Assembly (NCBI GenBank): GCA_043814035.1 | Contig: JBDRKJ010000009.1 | Span: 1 to 64,000 of the forward strand | Direction of reading: 5' to 3' | Length of the DNA: 64,000 nt | Source of the DNA: Peribacter sp043814035 | GTDB lineage: Bacteria; Patescibacteriota; Gracilibacteria; Peribacterales; Peribacteraceae | In this document: positions 43,668-52,370 of the stretch, in pieces | Layout: each line of letters starts with the position of its first letter | Numbering within the stretch: the stretch's first letter is position 1 | The notes under the pieces: generated by a model | What the model saw: the letters and a program-made list of their open reading frames with translations, nothing else | Database searches by the model: none | Told to the model about the DNA's origin: nothing | Translations under genes and position numbers: made by a program

Positions 43668-43935
43668 TTGCTCCAGGCTCCGGGCTATCCCGATTCTGCG
43701 CGTCGCAGAGGCGCTCGGCATGACGCTCGTCCCGCGTGGGGTGGGCGTCCATGCCCTGCGCGAGGAACGCATTATCACGTCCCTCACAATCTTCGAAAAG
43801 ACGAATAGCTGGTACCGCTTCTCGGGCAAGACCTCTGGAGGTGTCTCCGGCGGGTCCCCGATTGATCTTGTGATGCACATGCGTGATTGCTCATTCAAAG
43901 AAGCCATTTCATATCTTTCCAATCGATTTCCATGA
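43654..43935 (+). CDS. CHC2-like primase N-terminal protein lacking the zinc cysteines
   Basis: The 93 residues read IPILRVAEALGM...NSWYRFSGKTSGGVSGGSPIDLV then DCSFKEAISYLSNRF. This follows the DnaG CHC2 domain plan (I..V....G....F.C.G.GGD.I.FV....F.EA...L), but the zinc ligands are replaced. Its stop overlaps the ATG of the TOPRIM/helicase gene (ATGA at 43932), so primase-like parts are split between two coupled genes. Confidence 0.6.
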   Translation: MTLIDCSRLRAIPILRVAEALGMTLVPRGVGVHALREERIITSLTIFEKTNSWYRFSGKTSGGVSGGSPIDLVMHMRDCSFKEAISYLSNRFP

Positions 43936-45866
43936 ACAAAACTCCATCACCACTTCCTACTTTTTCATTCCCGGAGGACATTCTCGGTTCCCTCCATGGG
44001 CGCGGAATCTCCGATGACATTATCTCCGCTCTCGGACTCTTCTGGACGGAACACGGACCCTACAAATGGATCGCCATTCCGATCTTCGATATAGAGGGCA
44101 ATCTGCTCTTCCATAAGCTCAAGCGCCCTCCACATGCCCCAGAGGGGCAACCGAAGAGCATTGTATTCCCGAAGGGAAAGGGTGCCGCTCTCTACCCACT
44201 CACATACCTCCACAATCGCCTCAAGCGCGTTGTTCTCTGTGAGGGGGAGCCGGATGCCTTGGCACTACTATCCCACAGCATCGAGGCCGTCTGCTCCACG
44301 GCCGGAGCGCAGACGTTCAAGGAGGAATGGCTGGAATACTTCCCTCAGGGGATTGCCGTCGTCCTTTGCTTCGATCTCGATGACGCAGGGCGGAAAGGGA
44401 AGGAAAAAGCGGCGAAGCTCTTTCACGAGCACCGCCCCGATATTGTCCTCTCCGTGATCGATCTCCCCGAGAATCTTGGGAAGGGCGGGGATGTGACGGA
44501 TTTCCTGCTCCTGTGCCAGTCACAGGAGATCAACTTCGAGACGGCGTTCTTCGCACTCGAAAAGCCCTATGGAGAGCACATTGAGCCGGACCCGACTGAA
44601 TTCAATCTCCAGAAAGTACAAGCACCGGAGCGCCCGATGAACTTCACCGAGTGGCGGCAGATTGTCTCCGAACAGTTCCCCGAGCTCGCGCTGGCGGCGG
44701 AAGCGATCCTGAGCGCGGTGTGTCAGCTTCTGATCAGGGGGATCAGCAACTGCTTCGCCCTCGTTCTTATTGATGTCCCCAGCGCAGGGAAGACCATCAC
44801 GATCAACTTCTTCGATGAAGTGGAAGGGATCACATATTCCTCCGATACCTTCACACCGGCTTCCTTTGTCTCGAATGCGGCCATGGTGAAGCGCGAAGAG
44901 CTCTCCAAGATCGATCTCCTCCCGCGCATCCGCCGCAAGGCCTTCCTCGTGCGCGATATGGCCACGATCTTCTCTGCACGGGATGACGATCTTCTCAAGA
45001 ACATGGGTGTCCTCACGCGGGTCCTCGATGGCGAAGGACTAAGTACAGATTCAGGTTCGTGGGGGCGGCGGGCGCTGCGGGGTGATTATCTGTTCATGTT
45101 CATCGCAGGCTCCACGCCGATTCCTTGGAGGGTCTGGAAGACGATGGGGACCCTTGGAGCGCGGATGTTCTTCCTCGGGCTCCACACCCGCGACAAATCA
45201 CATACCGAGCTCGCCGAGCAGCTCCGCAAGCCAGCCTACAAGCGTAAGGAGACGCTTTGCAGAAAGGCAACCGCACAGCTCATGCAGACGCTCTGGACGA
45301 CGTATCCCGAGGGCATCGAATGGAAGAACGATGAAGAACTGATCTCGCTCCTCGAAGTTATCGGACGCTGTGCCCAACTCCTCTCCCGCTTACGGGGGCA
45401 GGTGCAGGTGTACAAGGAGAAATGGGACGGAGACGACAAGCAGGAGATGGGACATACCATCCCGGTGGTGGAGAAGCCCGACCGCGTGAACCAGTGCCTC
45501 TACAACCTTGCCAGAGGCCATGCGCTCGCCATGGGGCGCACGAAGATCAATGAGGAGGACATTCGGCTTGTTCTCACCCTCACCTACGATTCCGCTCCTG
45601 GGCATCGGGCGCATCTCTTCCGGGAGCTCGTGAGGCGGGGTGGGACCCTTAAGACGGGCGAGATTGAGGAATTCCTCCATTGCAGCAACCCGACGGCATT
45701 GAAGGAGATGGCTACCATGCGGGTCCTTGGGGTTGTGGACGAAGTCGAGGGGGATGCCGTGAATTTCGAGCCGTCGAAGAAAATCGTGCTCAAAGCAGAC
45801 CTGCGATGGTTCCTGAGCGATGAATGCCGCCGATTCCTCGATACCACGGGGTCAGAAACAGCTTGA
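43932..45866 (+). CDS. TOPRIM-helicase replication protein of the mobile element
   Basis: Residues 1-70 resemble a primase N-terminal core (GPYKWIAIPIFDIEGNLLFHKL). A TOPRIM domain follows with VVLCEGEPDALAL and VVLCFDLDDAGRKGKEKA, the Glu and DxD that bind metal in primases. Near residue 300 a Walker A-like DVPSAGKT starts an ATPase region with IRRKAFLVRDMA. The C-terminus has a winged-helix-like stretch (GGTLKTGEIEEFLHCSNPTALKEM). It is probably the element's own primase-helicase. Start at ATG 43932 overlaps the previous stop; the frame itself opens at 43887. Confidence 0.8.
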   Translation: MNKTPSPLPTFSFPEDILGSLHGRGISDDIISALGLFWTEHGPYKWIAIPIFDIEGNLLFHKLKRPPHAPEGQPKSIVFPKGKGAALYPLTYLHNRLKRVVLCEGEPDALALLSHSIEAVCSTAGAQTFKEEWLEYFPQGIAVVLCFDLDDAGRKGKEKAAKLFHEHRPDIVLSVIDLPENLGKGGDVTDFLLLCQSQEINFETAFFALEKPYGEHIEPDPTEFNLQKVQAPERPMNFTEWRQIVSEQFPELALAAEAILSAVCQLLIRGISNCFALVLIDVPSAGKTITINFFDEVEGITYSSDTFTPASFVSNAAMVKREELSKIDLLPRIRRKAFLVRDMATIFSARDDDLLKNMGVLTRVLDGEGLSTDSGSWGRRALRGDYLFMFIAGSTPIPWRVWKTMGTLGARMFFLGLHTRDKSHTELAEQLRKPAYKRKETLCRKATAQLMQTLWTTYPEGIEWKNDEELISLLEVIGRCAQLLSRLRGQVQVYKEKWDGDDKQEMGHTIPVVEKPDRVNQCLYNLARGHALAMGRTKINEEDIRLVLTLTYDSAPGHRAHLFRELVRRGGTLKTGEIEEFLHCSNPTALKEMATMRVLGVVDEVEGDAVNFEPSKKIVLKADLRWFLSDECRRFLDTTGSETA

Positions 45867-45920
45867 GACCCTCTAACCTTTTCTGACCCTGTATATCTTC
45901 CCTTGTGCTATGATGTCCTC

Positions 45921-46025
45921 GCTATCACATCACCGTCTCTTGCGCCTTTCGTTTGTGTCTGCCGCTCAAAGGGCGGTCCTGCACTGAGGTCGCAAGACTG
46001 ATGTGATAGCCGGGACCGCCCTTTG
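45921..46025 (+). promoter_or_regulatory. Two interleaved perfect inverted repeats (potential pseudoknot) before the recombinase gene
   Basis: Stem 1 is gctatcacatca (45921-45932) with tgatgtgatagc (45999-46010). Stem 2 is caaagggcggtcc (45967-45979) with ggaccgccctttg (46013-46025). The arms alternate 1-2-1'-2', so they cannot nest and would form a pseudoknot in RNA. The right end is 24 bases from the recombinase ATG. It could regulate recombinase translation, or be a double binding site or recombination site in DNA. Confidence 0.6.
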
Positions 46026-46049
46026 GGCATTTTCTTCCCCCTCACCTCC

Positions 46050-47798
46050 ATGAAATACTTCCTGTACTGCCGAAAATCTCAGGATCGTGAGGACAAGCAA
46101 ATCCTCTCCACCGACGCACAGAAGCGGCTCCTCACGGAATACGCAGAAAGATTGCATCTCACGGTGATCGATATGTACGTGGAGAATCAGACCGCATACA
46201 AAATCGGTCGCCCGCTCTTCAATGCGATGCTCACGCGCCTGGAGGCAGGGGAAGCGGATGCCATTCTTACGTATCACCTCACGCGCCTTGCACGGAACAG
46301 CTTCGACGGCGGGCGCATCATTTACCTTATGGATGAGGGGATCGTGAAGGAAATTCGCACGCCGGAGAGCATCTATGTGAATAAATCCGACGATAAGTTC
46401 ATGATGCAGATTCACTTTGCCATGGCCAAGAAGAGCTCCGACGACACGAGCCAGTTCGTCTGCCGCGATATCGTAAGCAAGCTCCTCAAAGGGGAGTATC
46501 CGGGCGTGGTACCGCTCGGGTATCTCAACGTGGACCGCGCCGGTCGCATCGCGCCGTCGCAGTACCAGCCCGAGAAGCAGCGCCTCCTTGAAGAGTTTGG
46601 GCGGCCGCTCAAGCGCGAGGAGATCGATCCGGTGGATAGTGTAATCGTCAGGAAAATATGGGAGGAGGCGGCCAAGGGGACGCGGACATTCCTCCGGCTT
46701 GCGAAGTTCGCGCATGACTTGGGGCTGCGGACCCGCTCAGGGAAGAAAATATCAAAGGCCACGATTTACTACATGCTCACGAATCCCTACTACTACGGTG
46801 CCATACGCTTCGACAGCAAGCTCTATACCGAGGATGTGCAGCATGAGCCGCTCATCACACGGGCGCTCTTTGAGCATGTACAGGACGTGATGTGTACGGC
46901 GGGGAAGGGGAATCGCCGGAAGCATGATTTCGACTTCAAAGGAATGCTCAGGTGCGGAGAGTGCGGCTGCGCGATCACCGTGGAGCGGCAGCGGGGGCAT
47001 GTGTACTATCACTGCACCCGGAACCGTCCCTGCACACAGAGCGTCTGCTCCAAGGAGAAAAACATCGAAGAGCGCATCATGGCGCGTCTTTCGGAGTTCC
47101 GCATCATCCCGCGTGAGTTTCTTGTCTACGCTTCCAAGCGGGTCCGGGTCATGCACAAAGAAGCGGCGGGCAGCGTGGACGCGCTCCGCAATAGACTCGA
47201 ACGGAAGTTCGGAGACTTGAAGCAGCGTCTCGATTCGCTTCTCCAGCTCAAGCTCTCACCCAAGAACACTGACGGAAGGCTCCTCTCGGATGATGAGTAC
47301 GTAGAGCAAAAAACGGCGGTCCGGACAGAGATGCAGGGAATTGAGGAGCAGATTCGCTCGATCAAGCAGGAAGGGGACAACTGGATGGATGACTGCGAGC
47401 GATTCGTGGAGTCGGCGCTTTGCCTCGACCAAACGTTGCAACACGCCACCATGGAGCAGAAGAAGGAGCTCCTCGTGATGGTTGCTTCGAACATTCTCCT
47501 CAAGGACGGGGAAGTGGCTATCACATACCGAGACCCCTATGCAGCCATCCTGAACTTCGCCAAGGAACAAAAACCCGCATTCGAACGCGGGACATGGCTT
47601 GCAGAAGCGGAAAATGGCAATTTAATGGAGAAATGGCTCCCCCGGCTGGACTCGAACCAGCAACCAATCGGTTACACATTGCCCTTCTGTTTCCAGAAGG
47701 AGTGGACTATATCATCACCCATCATATACAGGGTGCGAGGCGCTTCGGCCCGTCACGCATCTGCGGGACGGGACTACTCCATTAAGGATAGTCTCTGA
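46050..47798 (+). CDS. Large serine recombinase; 3' end runs antisense into tRNA-Asn
   Basis: The N-terminal resolvase domain has the catalytic Ser in FLYCRKSQDRED, plus LTRLARNS and a KSSDDTSQ region. A recombinase domain and a zinc ribbon (LRCGECGCAITVERQRGHVYYHC) follow, then a coiled coil. This is the layout of integrases that insert elements site-specifically. The last 55 or so codons (from LPRLDSNQQPIG on) are the reverse complement of the tRNA-Asn 3' exon and part of its intron. The C-terminal tail is thus host-derived and this is an integration junction. ATG 46050 is used; the frame opens at 46023. Confidence 0.9.
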   Translation: MKYFLYCRKSQDREDKQILSTDAQKRLLTEYAERLHLTVIDMYVENQTAYKIGRPLFNAMLTRLEAGEADAILTYHLTRLARNSFDGGRIIYLMDEGIVKEIRTPESIYVNKSDDKFMMQIHFAMAKKSSDDTSQFVCRDIVSKLLKGEYPGVVPLGYLNVDRAGRIAPSQYQPEKQRLLEEFGRPLKREEIDPVDSVIVRKIWEEAAKGTRTFLRLAKFAHDLGLRTRSGKKISKATIYYMLTNPYYYGAIRFDSKLYTEDVQHEPLITRALFEHVQDVMCTAGKGNRRKHDFDFKGMLRCGECGCAITVERQRGHVYYHCTRNRPCTQSVCSKEKNIEERIMARLSEFRIIPREFLVYASKRVRVMHKEAAGSVDALRNRLERKFGDLKQRLDSLLQLKLSPKNTDGRLLSDDEYVEQKTAVRTEMQGIEEQIRSIKQEGDNWMDDCERFVESALCLDQTLQHATMEQKKELLVMVASNILLKDGEVAITYRDPYAAILNFAKEQKPAFERGTWLAEAENGNLMEKWLPRLDSNQQPIGYTLPFCFQKEWTISSPIIYRVRGASARHASAGRDYSIKDSL

Positions 47799-48237
47799 AC
47801 CTTCCGAGACTCTTTGAGAGAGTCAGGGCTTGGCTGCTGATTGCCCTTCGCTTACGCGGGAGGGTTTCCAGCAATTCACCTCGTTATCGACCCAGGATTT
47901 CCCTGGGAAGCTGCGTTACACCACCGTGCAATTCCTGATGACAGTTGGCACATACCAGCGCACACTTATCAGCTTCACGTTTCACCTTTTCCCACGAACG
48001 GGTCAATCCTCGCGCTGAAAGTCCAAACTCTTTTTGCGAACTATCGATATGATGAAGTGCAAATGCGCCAATGTATTTCTTGTATCCACAGATGACGCAT
48101 TTTCCTCCTTTGTATGCGACAACCATTTTACGAAGTTTCCTCCGCCTCTTGGCTACCGCTTTTTTCAGGTATTCCGCACGGTCGGCGTAGGTACGTTTCT
48201 CTGGCATACACACGTGAGTATACCATAGTGAGTGTTC
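47675..48237 (-). ncRNA. Group I self-splicing intron (tRNA-type, IC3-like), 563 nt
   Basis: Conserved core elements appear in order on the minus strand: P-like AATTGCTGGAAACCC (47876-47862), Q-like AATCAGCAGCCAAGC (47842-47828), the P7 strand GGTTCAGAGACTATCC (47801-47786) and its partner GATATAGTCC (47713-47704). The 5' exon ends in U and the intron ends in G, as required. An internal guide GCAGCT (47914-47909) pairs with exon GGCTGT, ending in the U-G pair. A CCAGG/CCTGG P2 hairpin follows at 47891-47907. Splicing would be by guanosine-initiated transesterification. Confidence 0.92.
47884..48213 (-). CDS. HNH homing endonuclease within the group I intron
   Basis: The 109-residue protein has a basic N-terminus and the HNH zinc finger: CVICGYKKY, ALHHIDSSQKEFG and CALVCANCHQELHGG, giving two CxxC pairs, the catalytic His and the terminal Asn/His. 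HNH enzymes cut intronless alleles to spread their host intron. The ORF occupies the loop between the 5' splice site and the guide sequence. Its last codons (VTQLPREILGR) also encode the internal guide sequence and P2 of the ribozyme. Start is ATG 48213. Confidence 0.88.
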   Translation of the reverse strand: MCMPEKRTYADRAEYLKKAVAKRRRKLRKMVVAYKGGKCVICGYKKYIGAFALHHIDSSQKEFGLSARGLTRSWEKVKREADKCALVCANCHQELHGGVTQLPREILGR

Positions 48238-48380
48238 ACAGCCGATTGCTCTACCATTGAGCTACAGGGGACCGATGAAGCGAAAAGAACACAGCAGTGA
48301 CTGGACCCACTGCTACTGCAGTATAAGGATACTCCTTGCCAGAGAAAAAGAGGAAGTTTCACTTTTCGCTGCAAAACAGG

Positions 48381-49649
48381 CTACTTCCTTTTCTTAGGTG
48401 TCAGCAGCACGACCTCGCGCCCTACGAACTGATCGGGGCGGCGGTAGAGCAGCGAGAGGCGATCGGCACGGCTGGGAGCAACACCTGGCGGCAGAGTGGC
48501 GCTGTACCCGGCAGCGTGGGCGGCTTCCCACACGCGTTCGAGGAAGATCGTTTCGTTCTTAATCTTCCAGAAGGGCCACGTGAGTGCCAGCGGCACGCCC
48601 GGCAGGGTTTTGCTGCAATTCTCGATGAAGGCCGCTTCGAGTTTCTCGAGCTCTGTCTTCATCTTGGCGGCAGATTTTTGTGAGGGACGGCCTTCGAGCG
48701 CGGGGCCGAGTGTGGTCTCACTCACGACGAGGTCGGGCAGCTTCTTCAAGGCAAAGGGTTTGGTGGCGTCCTGCTTCCACACCGTGGCATCGGTGTCTTT
48801 CTTCAGGATCTTCCACTCCTTTCTCACCCATTCCAGATTCTTGCTGCAGCCATTCACTGCCTTCTGCGCGATATCCGATGCCAGCACATGCCATCCGCGC
48901 ATGAGGCACTCCATGGGGATGACGCCGGTACCGCAGAACGGATCGAACACCGTAAAGGGCTCGGGCTTCTTGGGTTTCTTGAAGGCAGCATCCGGTACTG
49001 GTGTCTGGCATCCCCGCGCGAGCCACGCACCCAGATTGAGCAGAATCTGTGCGAGTTTGGGCGGGAGCAACCCCACCGTGGTATCGCGCACAGGTTTCGC
49101 CATATCACGTTTGGTGTAGGCATTTACGTTCTGTGCCCACACGGTGCGGCCGATCCACGGCGAGAGATTCTCTTCGTCGTCACCTTCGAGCAGAAGCACG
49201 AGTTCGCATCCGCGCTTGGGGTCGAGTAAGCCTGCATCCCGCAGAAGAACCGGAGCAGCCGGCTCGCGTTCGCTCCCCACGTAGCGACAAGGGCGACCCT
49301 GTTTGCGTAGTGCCTCTTTGCACTGTCGGTAGAGGGAGTGAATCGTCTTTTTTGGGAGCAGGAATGTACGCAGGGCGAACACCACTTTGCCGCGCTTGGC
49401 GTCTTTGAGTTCACTTACGAGAATGGCCGGTACTTCACTCAGGGTTACTGCCTGATCGGTCACCTGACGTGCAACCACAACCACACCGCCCAGTGCATCG
49501 AGGAATTCCGCATCGAGCTCGACAGGGCTTTCGAACAGCACGATGGATTCGTTGAGGATGCTGCGCAGCGTGAAACCCGGCACGGTGGCCGAGAGTTCTG
49601 CCAGCGAGATGCGGGGCTGGTGACCGAGGAACGCAGCGTAGGATGACAT
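48381..49649 (-). CDS. Trm-G10/Trm11-like RNA guanine-N2 methyltransferase homologue
   Basis: I start at ATG 49649 (MSSYAAFLGHQPRISLAEL), the usual beginning of Trm11-like proteins; the frame opens at 49721. A THUMP-like N-terminal part leads to RDMAKPVRDTTVGLLPPKLAQILLNLG and motif I FDPFCGTGVIPMECLMRG. The catalytic D/N-PPY motif is replaced by a SETTLG stretch, so activity or substrate may differ. Relatives methylate N2 of a guanosine near position 10 of tRNA. The gene is 110 bases from the intron-bearing tRNA, coincidentally or not. Confidence 0.78.
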   Translation of the reverse strand: MSSYAAFLGHQPRISLAELSATVPGFTLRSILNESIVLFESPVELDAEFLDALGGVVVVARQVTDQAVTLSEVPAILVSELKDAKRGKVVFALRTFLLPKKTIHSLYRQCKEALRKQGRPCRYVGSEREPAAPVLLRDAGLLDPKRGCELVLLLEGDDEENLSPWIGRTVWAQNVNAYTKRDMAKPVRDTTVGLLPPKLAQILLNLGAWLARGCQTPVPDAAFKKPKKPEPFTVFDPFCGTGVIPMECLMRGWHVLASDIAQKAVNGCSKNLEWVRKEWKILKKDTDATVWKQDATKPFALKKLPDLVVSETTLGPALEGRPSQKSAAKMKTELEKLEAAFIENCSKTLPGVPLALTWPFWKIKNETIFLERVWEAAHAAGYSATLPPGVAPSRADRLSLLYRRPDQFVGREVVLLTPKKRK

Positions 49650-49717
49650 AGCGGAACGAAGTATACAGAAAAGCGTGCGGAGAGTGCAGGTGGTCTTTTT
49701 TTGTCCGGGCTCTGATC

Positions 49718-51127
49718 TCACTCGCGTTTCTGCAGCGCCTCGTGTGCAAGGAGTGTTGTGAGCAGTACCACCAACGGAGCCAATTGTACGAAGCCGCGAG
49801 CGAGACCCGTCTGCTTCAGTGCTTCAACGGAGAGCGAAGTGAAGAGGAAGAGCGATATCTGAAGCAGGAGTGCCGCGAGCACGAAGAGCGCGAGAGGAGT
49901 CACAGCCGATCGCAGCAGGTATTTGCGTTTGAGAACGAGAAGGAGCAGAAGGAGGGGAAAGAGCAAGTGCCAATTTCCTTCGAAGAACGTATTCACCCAC
50001 AAGACGTAGAGCACTCCCGATTGCCAGCCGAAGGAGTAACTGGAGGTGATAGCCTTGGCGTTGCCGAACGCCAGCCCGTGTGTCCACTTGAAGAGCACCC
50101 ACGGCGCTCCGATCGCCAGTAGCCATCCTGCCGTCCATGCGATCGTCGTCCAAACCTCCCGACTCGTCATCTTCTTCTGTCGTCTTAGGAACACCAGTCC
50201 GCCGATAAGCACGGCGAGTAGTAAGGGCAGGTAAAGAACGAGTGCTTCATTCTTGGTAAACACGAGTAGGCCTGCAATGAGGGCGAACAGGCGCAGCCAG
50301 CTTTGTCTGCGGTGAGCATCGTGCTCCGTGAGTCCTTGTGTGAGCGCAGCGCCTGCGGCGAGCAGATGACCCGAGAGAAAGACATCCGCGTAAGCGTTGA
50401 GGCCGTCGAAGAAGTAGAGCGGCAGACTCGCGAGCAGATAAGTGCCCAGCAGAGCCCACTGCCACCCTGTGCGGTGCCGTAGGGCACAGTAGAGCAGTAT
50501 GAGTGGAGCGATAAACCAGAGGATGTGGATGCTATTTACGAGGCCCCCGTTCCACCCTCCCTCTAGTGTGGCGAGCGAGGTTTTGAAGAGCGAAACTGTG
50601 GGAGGGTAACTGCTGAGTACATCTCCTCCGCCGTTCTCGGTGATGTCGACATCGAGTGTTTGCGTGAAGGCGAAAACCTTGGCTCGGTAGTTCCAGTTCT
50701 TGAGTGAATCATCGAAGTACGATGGTGTCGAAACGAGAATGAAGGAGCCGAAGGTGATTTTAACGAGTGTCCAGAGCGTGAGCACCGCGATGAGGATCAC
50801 CATCCAGAGACGCGTGGGATGAGACAAAGGAAGTGAGGCAGGGCGAACGTGCACGTGAGAGAGTCGCCATTGCAGGAATCGTAGGATGGCAAGTGCCGCC
50901 GTGAGGGCGATTTGCACGCCGAGAAAACCCCAGCGCGTGAACAGCACCAGTCCGCTGATGTGCGCGAGGAACGTCACGAACATCGTGGCGGTGACCCCTA
51001 GCAGGAATCCAAGCGTCCATCGTTCCAGCCGTAGGAGTACGGGGTGTCTCCCTTCACACAATCGTACGAGCAGCCAGCCCGAGAGAGTGGGGAGTGCGAT
51101 GCCGACAGGGAGCCAGAGAAGTGTCAT
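49718..51127 (-). CDS. Multi-spanning GT-C-like membrane protein, 469 aa
   Basis: About eleven hydrophobic segments are present, with a large external loop after the third that contains PSYFDDSLKNWNYRAKVF and SSYPPTVSLFKTSL. This is reminiscent of lipid-linked-sugar-dependent glycosyltransferases (GT39/GT83-type), though the signature Asp-Glu pair is not obvious. Its start overlaps the stop of the upstream secreted-protein gene by 4 bases, so the two are likely cotranslated and may act together in surface glycan assembly. Confidence 0.7.
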   Translation of the reverse strand: MTLLWLPVGIALPTLSGWLLVRLCEGRHPVLLRLERWTLGFLLGVTATMFVTFLAHISGLVLFTRWGFLGVQIALTAALAILRFLQWRLSHVHVRPASLPLSHPTRLWMVILIAVLTLWTLVKITFGSFILVSTPSYFDDSLKNWNYRAKVFAFTQTLDVDITENGGGDVLSSYPPTVSLFKTSLATLEGGWNGGLVNSIHILWFIAPLILLYCALRHRTGWQWALLGTYLLASLPLYFFDGLNAYADVFLSGHLLAAGAALTQGLTEHDAHRRQSWLRLFALIAGLLVFTKNEALVLYLPLLLAVLIGGLVFLRRQKKMTSREVWTTIAWTAGWLLAIGAPWVLFKWTHGLAFGNAKAITSSYSFGWQSGVLYVLWVNTFFEGNWHLLFPLLLLLLVLKRKYLLRSAVTPLALFVLAALLLQISLFLFTSLSVEALKQTGLARGFVQLAPLVVLLTTLLAHEALQKRE

Positions 51128-52335
51128 GGGGCGAGTGATGACGATGAGGAAGATTGTGCTGCGGCGCGGAAGACAAAGATTCCCTCCGCGAACTGGTGCA
51201 CGAGTGCGCCAGGAGGAGAAAGAGGTTTGCCATCTTCCATGATACGGCCGTCGGATCCTATGATCAGGTCGGGTCGTCCATACACGAGCCAGACGGCTGC
51301 GTCAGACCCTTCGGCTCCGCTCAGGGCAGGTCCCTCCTCCGGTTTCACGGGGAGGCTGGGATACGTCTGGTACCGCATGAAGTTCACGAAGGTGTCTGTT
51401 GTGGGTGTGATGAACACGTAACGTGGCTGGTCTGAGAGAATGCCCTGGGTAGCCAGTGCAAAGTCTGGGAGAAAGCCAATGGTGCGGAATGTGCGTTTAC
51501 CGATGGACTGCTGAAGGTAGGAGCGCACGTCGTATCTCCATGCGGCGATGAGTTCTGATCCCATGCGGATATCGAGCACAATCCAGAAGAGCAGAAAGAG
51601 TACCGCCGATCCTATAAAGATCCTTTTGCGGGCATTCCCGTCACGCTTGCGCCAGGCCCTGAAGGAGATGATTCCCGTTGAAATAGCGAGAAGTGCGTAC
51701 ACTACCCGCATAGCAGAGTGGGCTATGGGCGGTTGATTCCGATAGAGATTTTCGCGCAAGACAGGCGTGGAGCAGAGCAGCGGACCCCAGAAGAAGTTGA
51801 TGCTGTGTGCTTTGAGCCTGTCGAAAGTCCAGAAACATTTTATGGCTTCTATAAAGCTCTCTCCAACACTCCATCCGTTCAATTCGACATCGTGAAAGAT
51901 GATCTCGGTATTGGGAGGAAGTTGGAAGCCGATGGCAGCGGCGTGCGGATCCCATCCTCCCACAGCGCTCATGTCTACCACGATTGACGTGGTGGTGGCG
52001 CTCGGCTCGAGGGTGATGGGAATTTGTAGATACTTTCCGGCGGGGCTGTCGATGCTGCGCCAGATGAACGAGAGCGATGCACCACGTGGGCTGGTGTACG
52101 AGACGGTGACCGCATCGATACCGTAGGGGAGCGTAAGGGGGCGCGCGAGCGTCCCTGTTTTTGTTGTTGCGATATAGATGCCGTTTTCGAGGGGAGTCAC
52201 TGGCGGAAGGCCGACGGTCTGCCACTGTACCTGTTCTGCTTGATCACCAAGATGGAGCACGGTCTGCTGCTCCGCCGATGCGATTACAGGCAGGGCGAGA
52301 AGAGCCGTTGCAAGGAGGAGAGAGCGAAGGCGCAT
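51124..52335 (-). CDS. Membrane-anchored extracytoplasmic protein, 403 aa
   Basis: ATG 52335 gives a signal peptide (MRLRSLLLATALLALPVIASA). About 150 residues of beta-rich domain follow (YGIDAVTVSYTSPRGASLSFIW), then two membrane spans (VVYALLAISTGIISF and IFIGSAVLFLLFWIVLDI), then an external C-terminal domain ending in a Ser run. Near residue 340 GPALSGAEGSDAA is encoded by a copy of the dispersed palindrome (51308-51326), an in-frame insertion. It overlaps the downstream GT-C-like gene by 4 bases. The function is unknown. Confidence 0.68.
   Translation of the reverse strand: MRLRSLLLATALLALPVIASAEQQTVLHLGDQAEQVQWQTVGLPPVTPLENGIYIATTKTGTLARPLTLPYGIDAVTVSYTSPRGASLSFIWRSIDSPAGKYLQIPITLEPSATTTSIVVDMSAVGGWDPHAAAIGFQLPPNTEIIFHDVELNGWSVGESFIEAIKCFWTFDRLKAHSINFFWGPLLCSTPVLRENLYRNQPPIAHSAMRVVYALLAISTGIISFRAWRKRDGNARKRIFIGSAVLFLLFWIVLDIRMGSELIAAWRYDVRSYLQQSIGKRTFRTIGFLPDFALATQGILSDQPRYVFITPTTDTFVNFMRYQTYPSLPVKPEEGPALSGAEGSDAAVWLVYGRPDLIIGSDGRIMEDGKPLSPPGALVHQFAEGIFVFRAAAQSSSSSSLAP
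51308..51326. repeat. Dispersed palindrome inside a coding region
   Basis: ccttcggctccgctcaggg; related to 52574-52593 and 56616-56635, and sharing cggctccgct with 27806 and 27907. It adds SGAEG-type residues in frame to the membrane protein. Confidence 0.6.
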
Positions 52336-52370
52336 ATATACGTGTGCCAATGGTACCTCAATTTATGTGA

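Larger units (their letters stand above)
47634..48271 (-). tRNA. tRNA-Asn(GTT), interrupted by a group I intron
   Basis: The 5' exon (48271-48238) gives TCCCCTG acceptor, GCTC D-stem, and ATCGG then CTGT. The 3' exon (47674-47634) continues TAA, CCGAT, then the T-arm GGTTCGAGTCC, acceptor CGGGGGA, G and encoded CCA. Joined, the anticodon loop is CTGTTAA with anticodon GTT. The acceptor has six Watson-Crick pairs and one T-G pair. The intron sits between anticodon positions 35 and 36. Confidence 0.93.
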
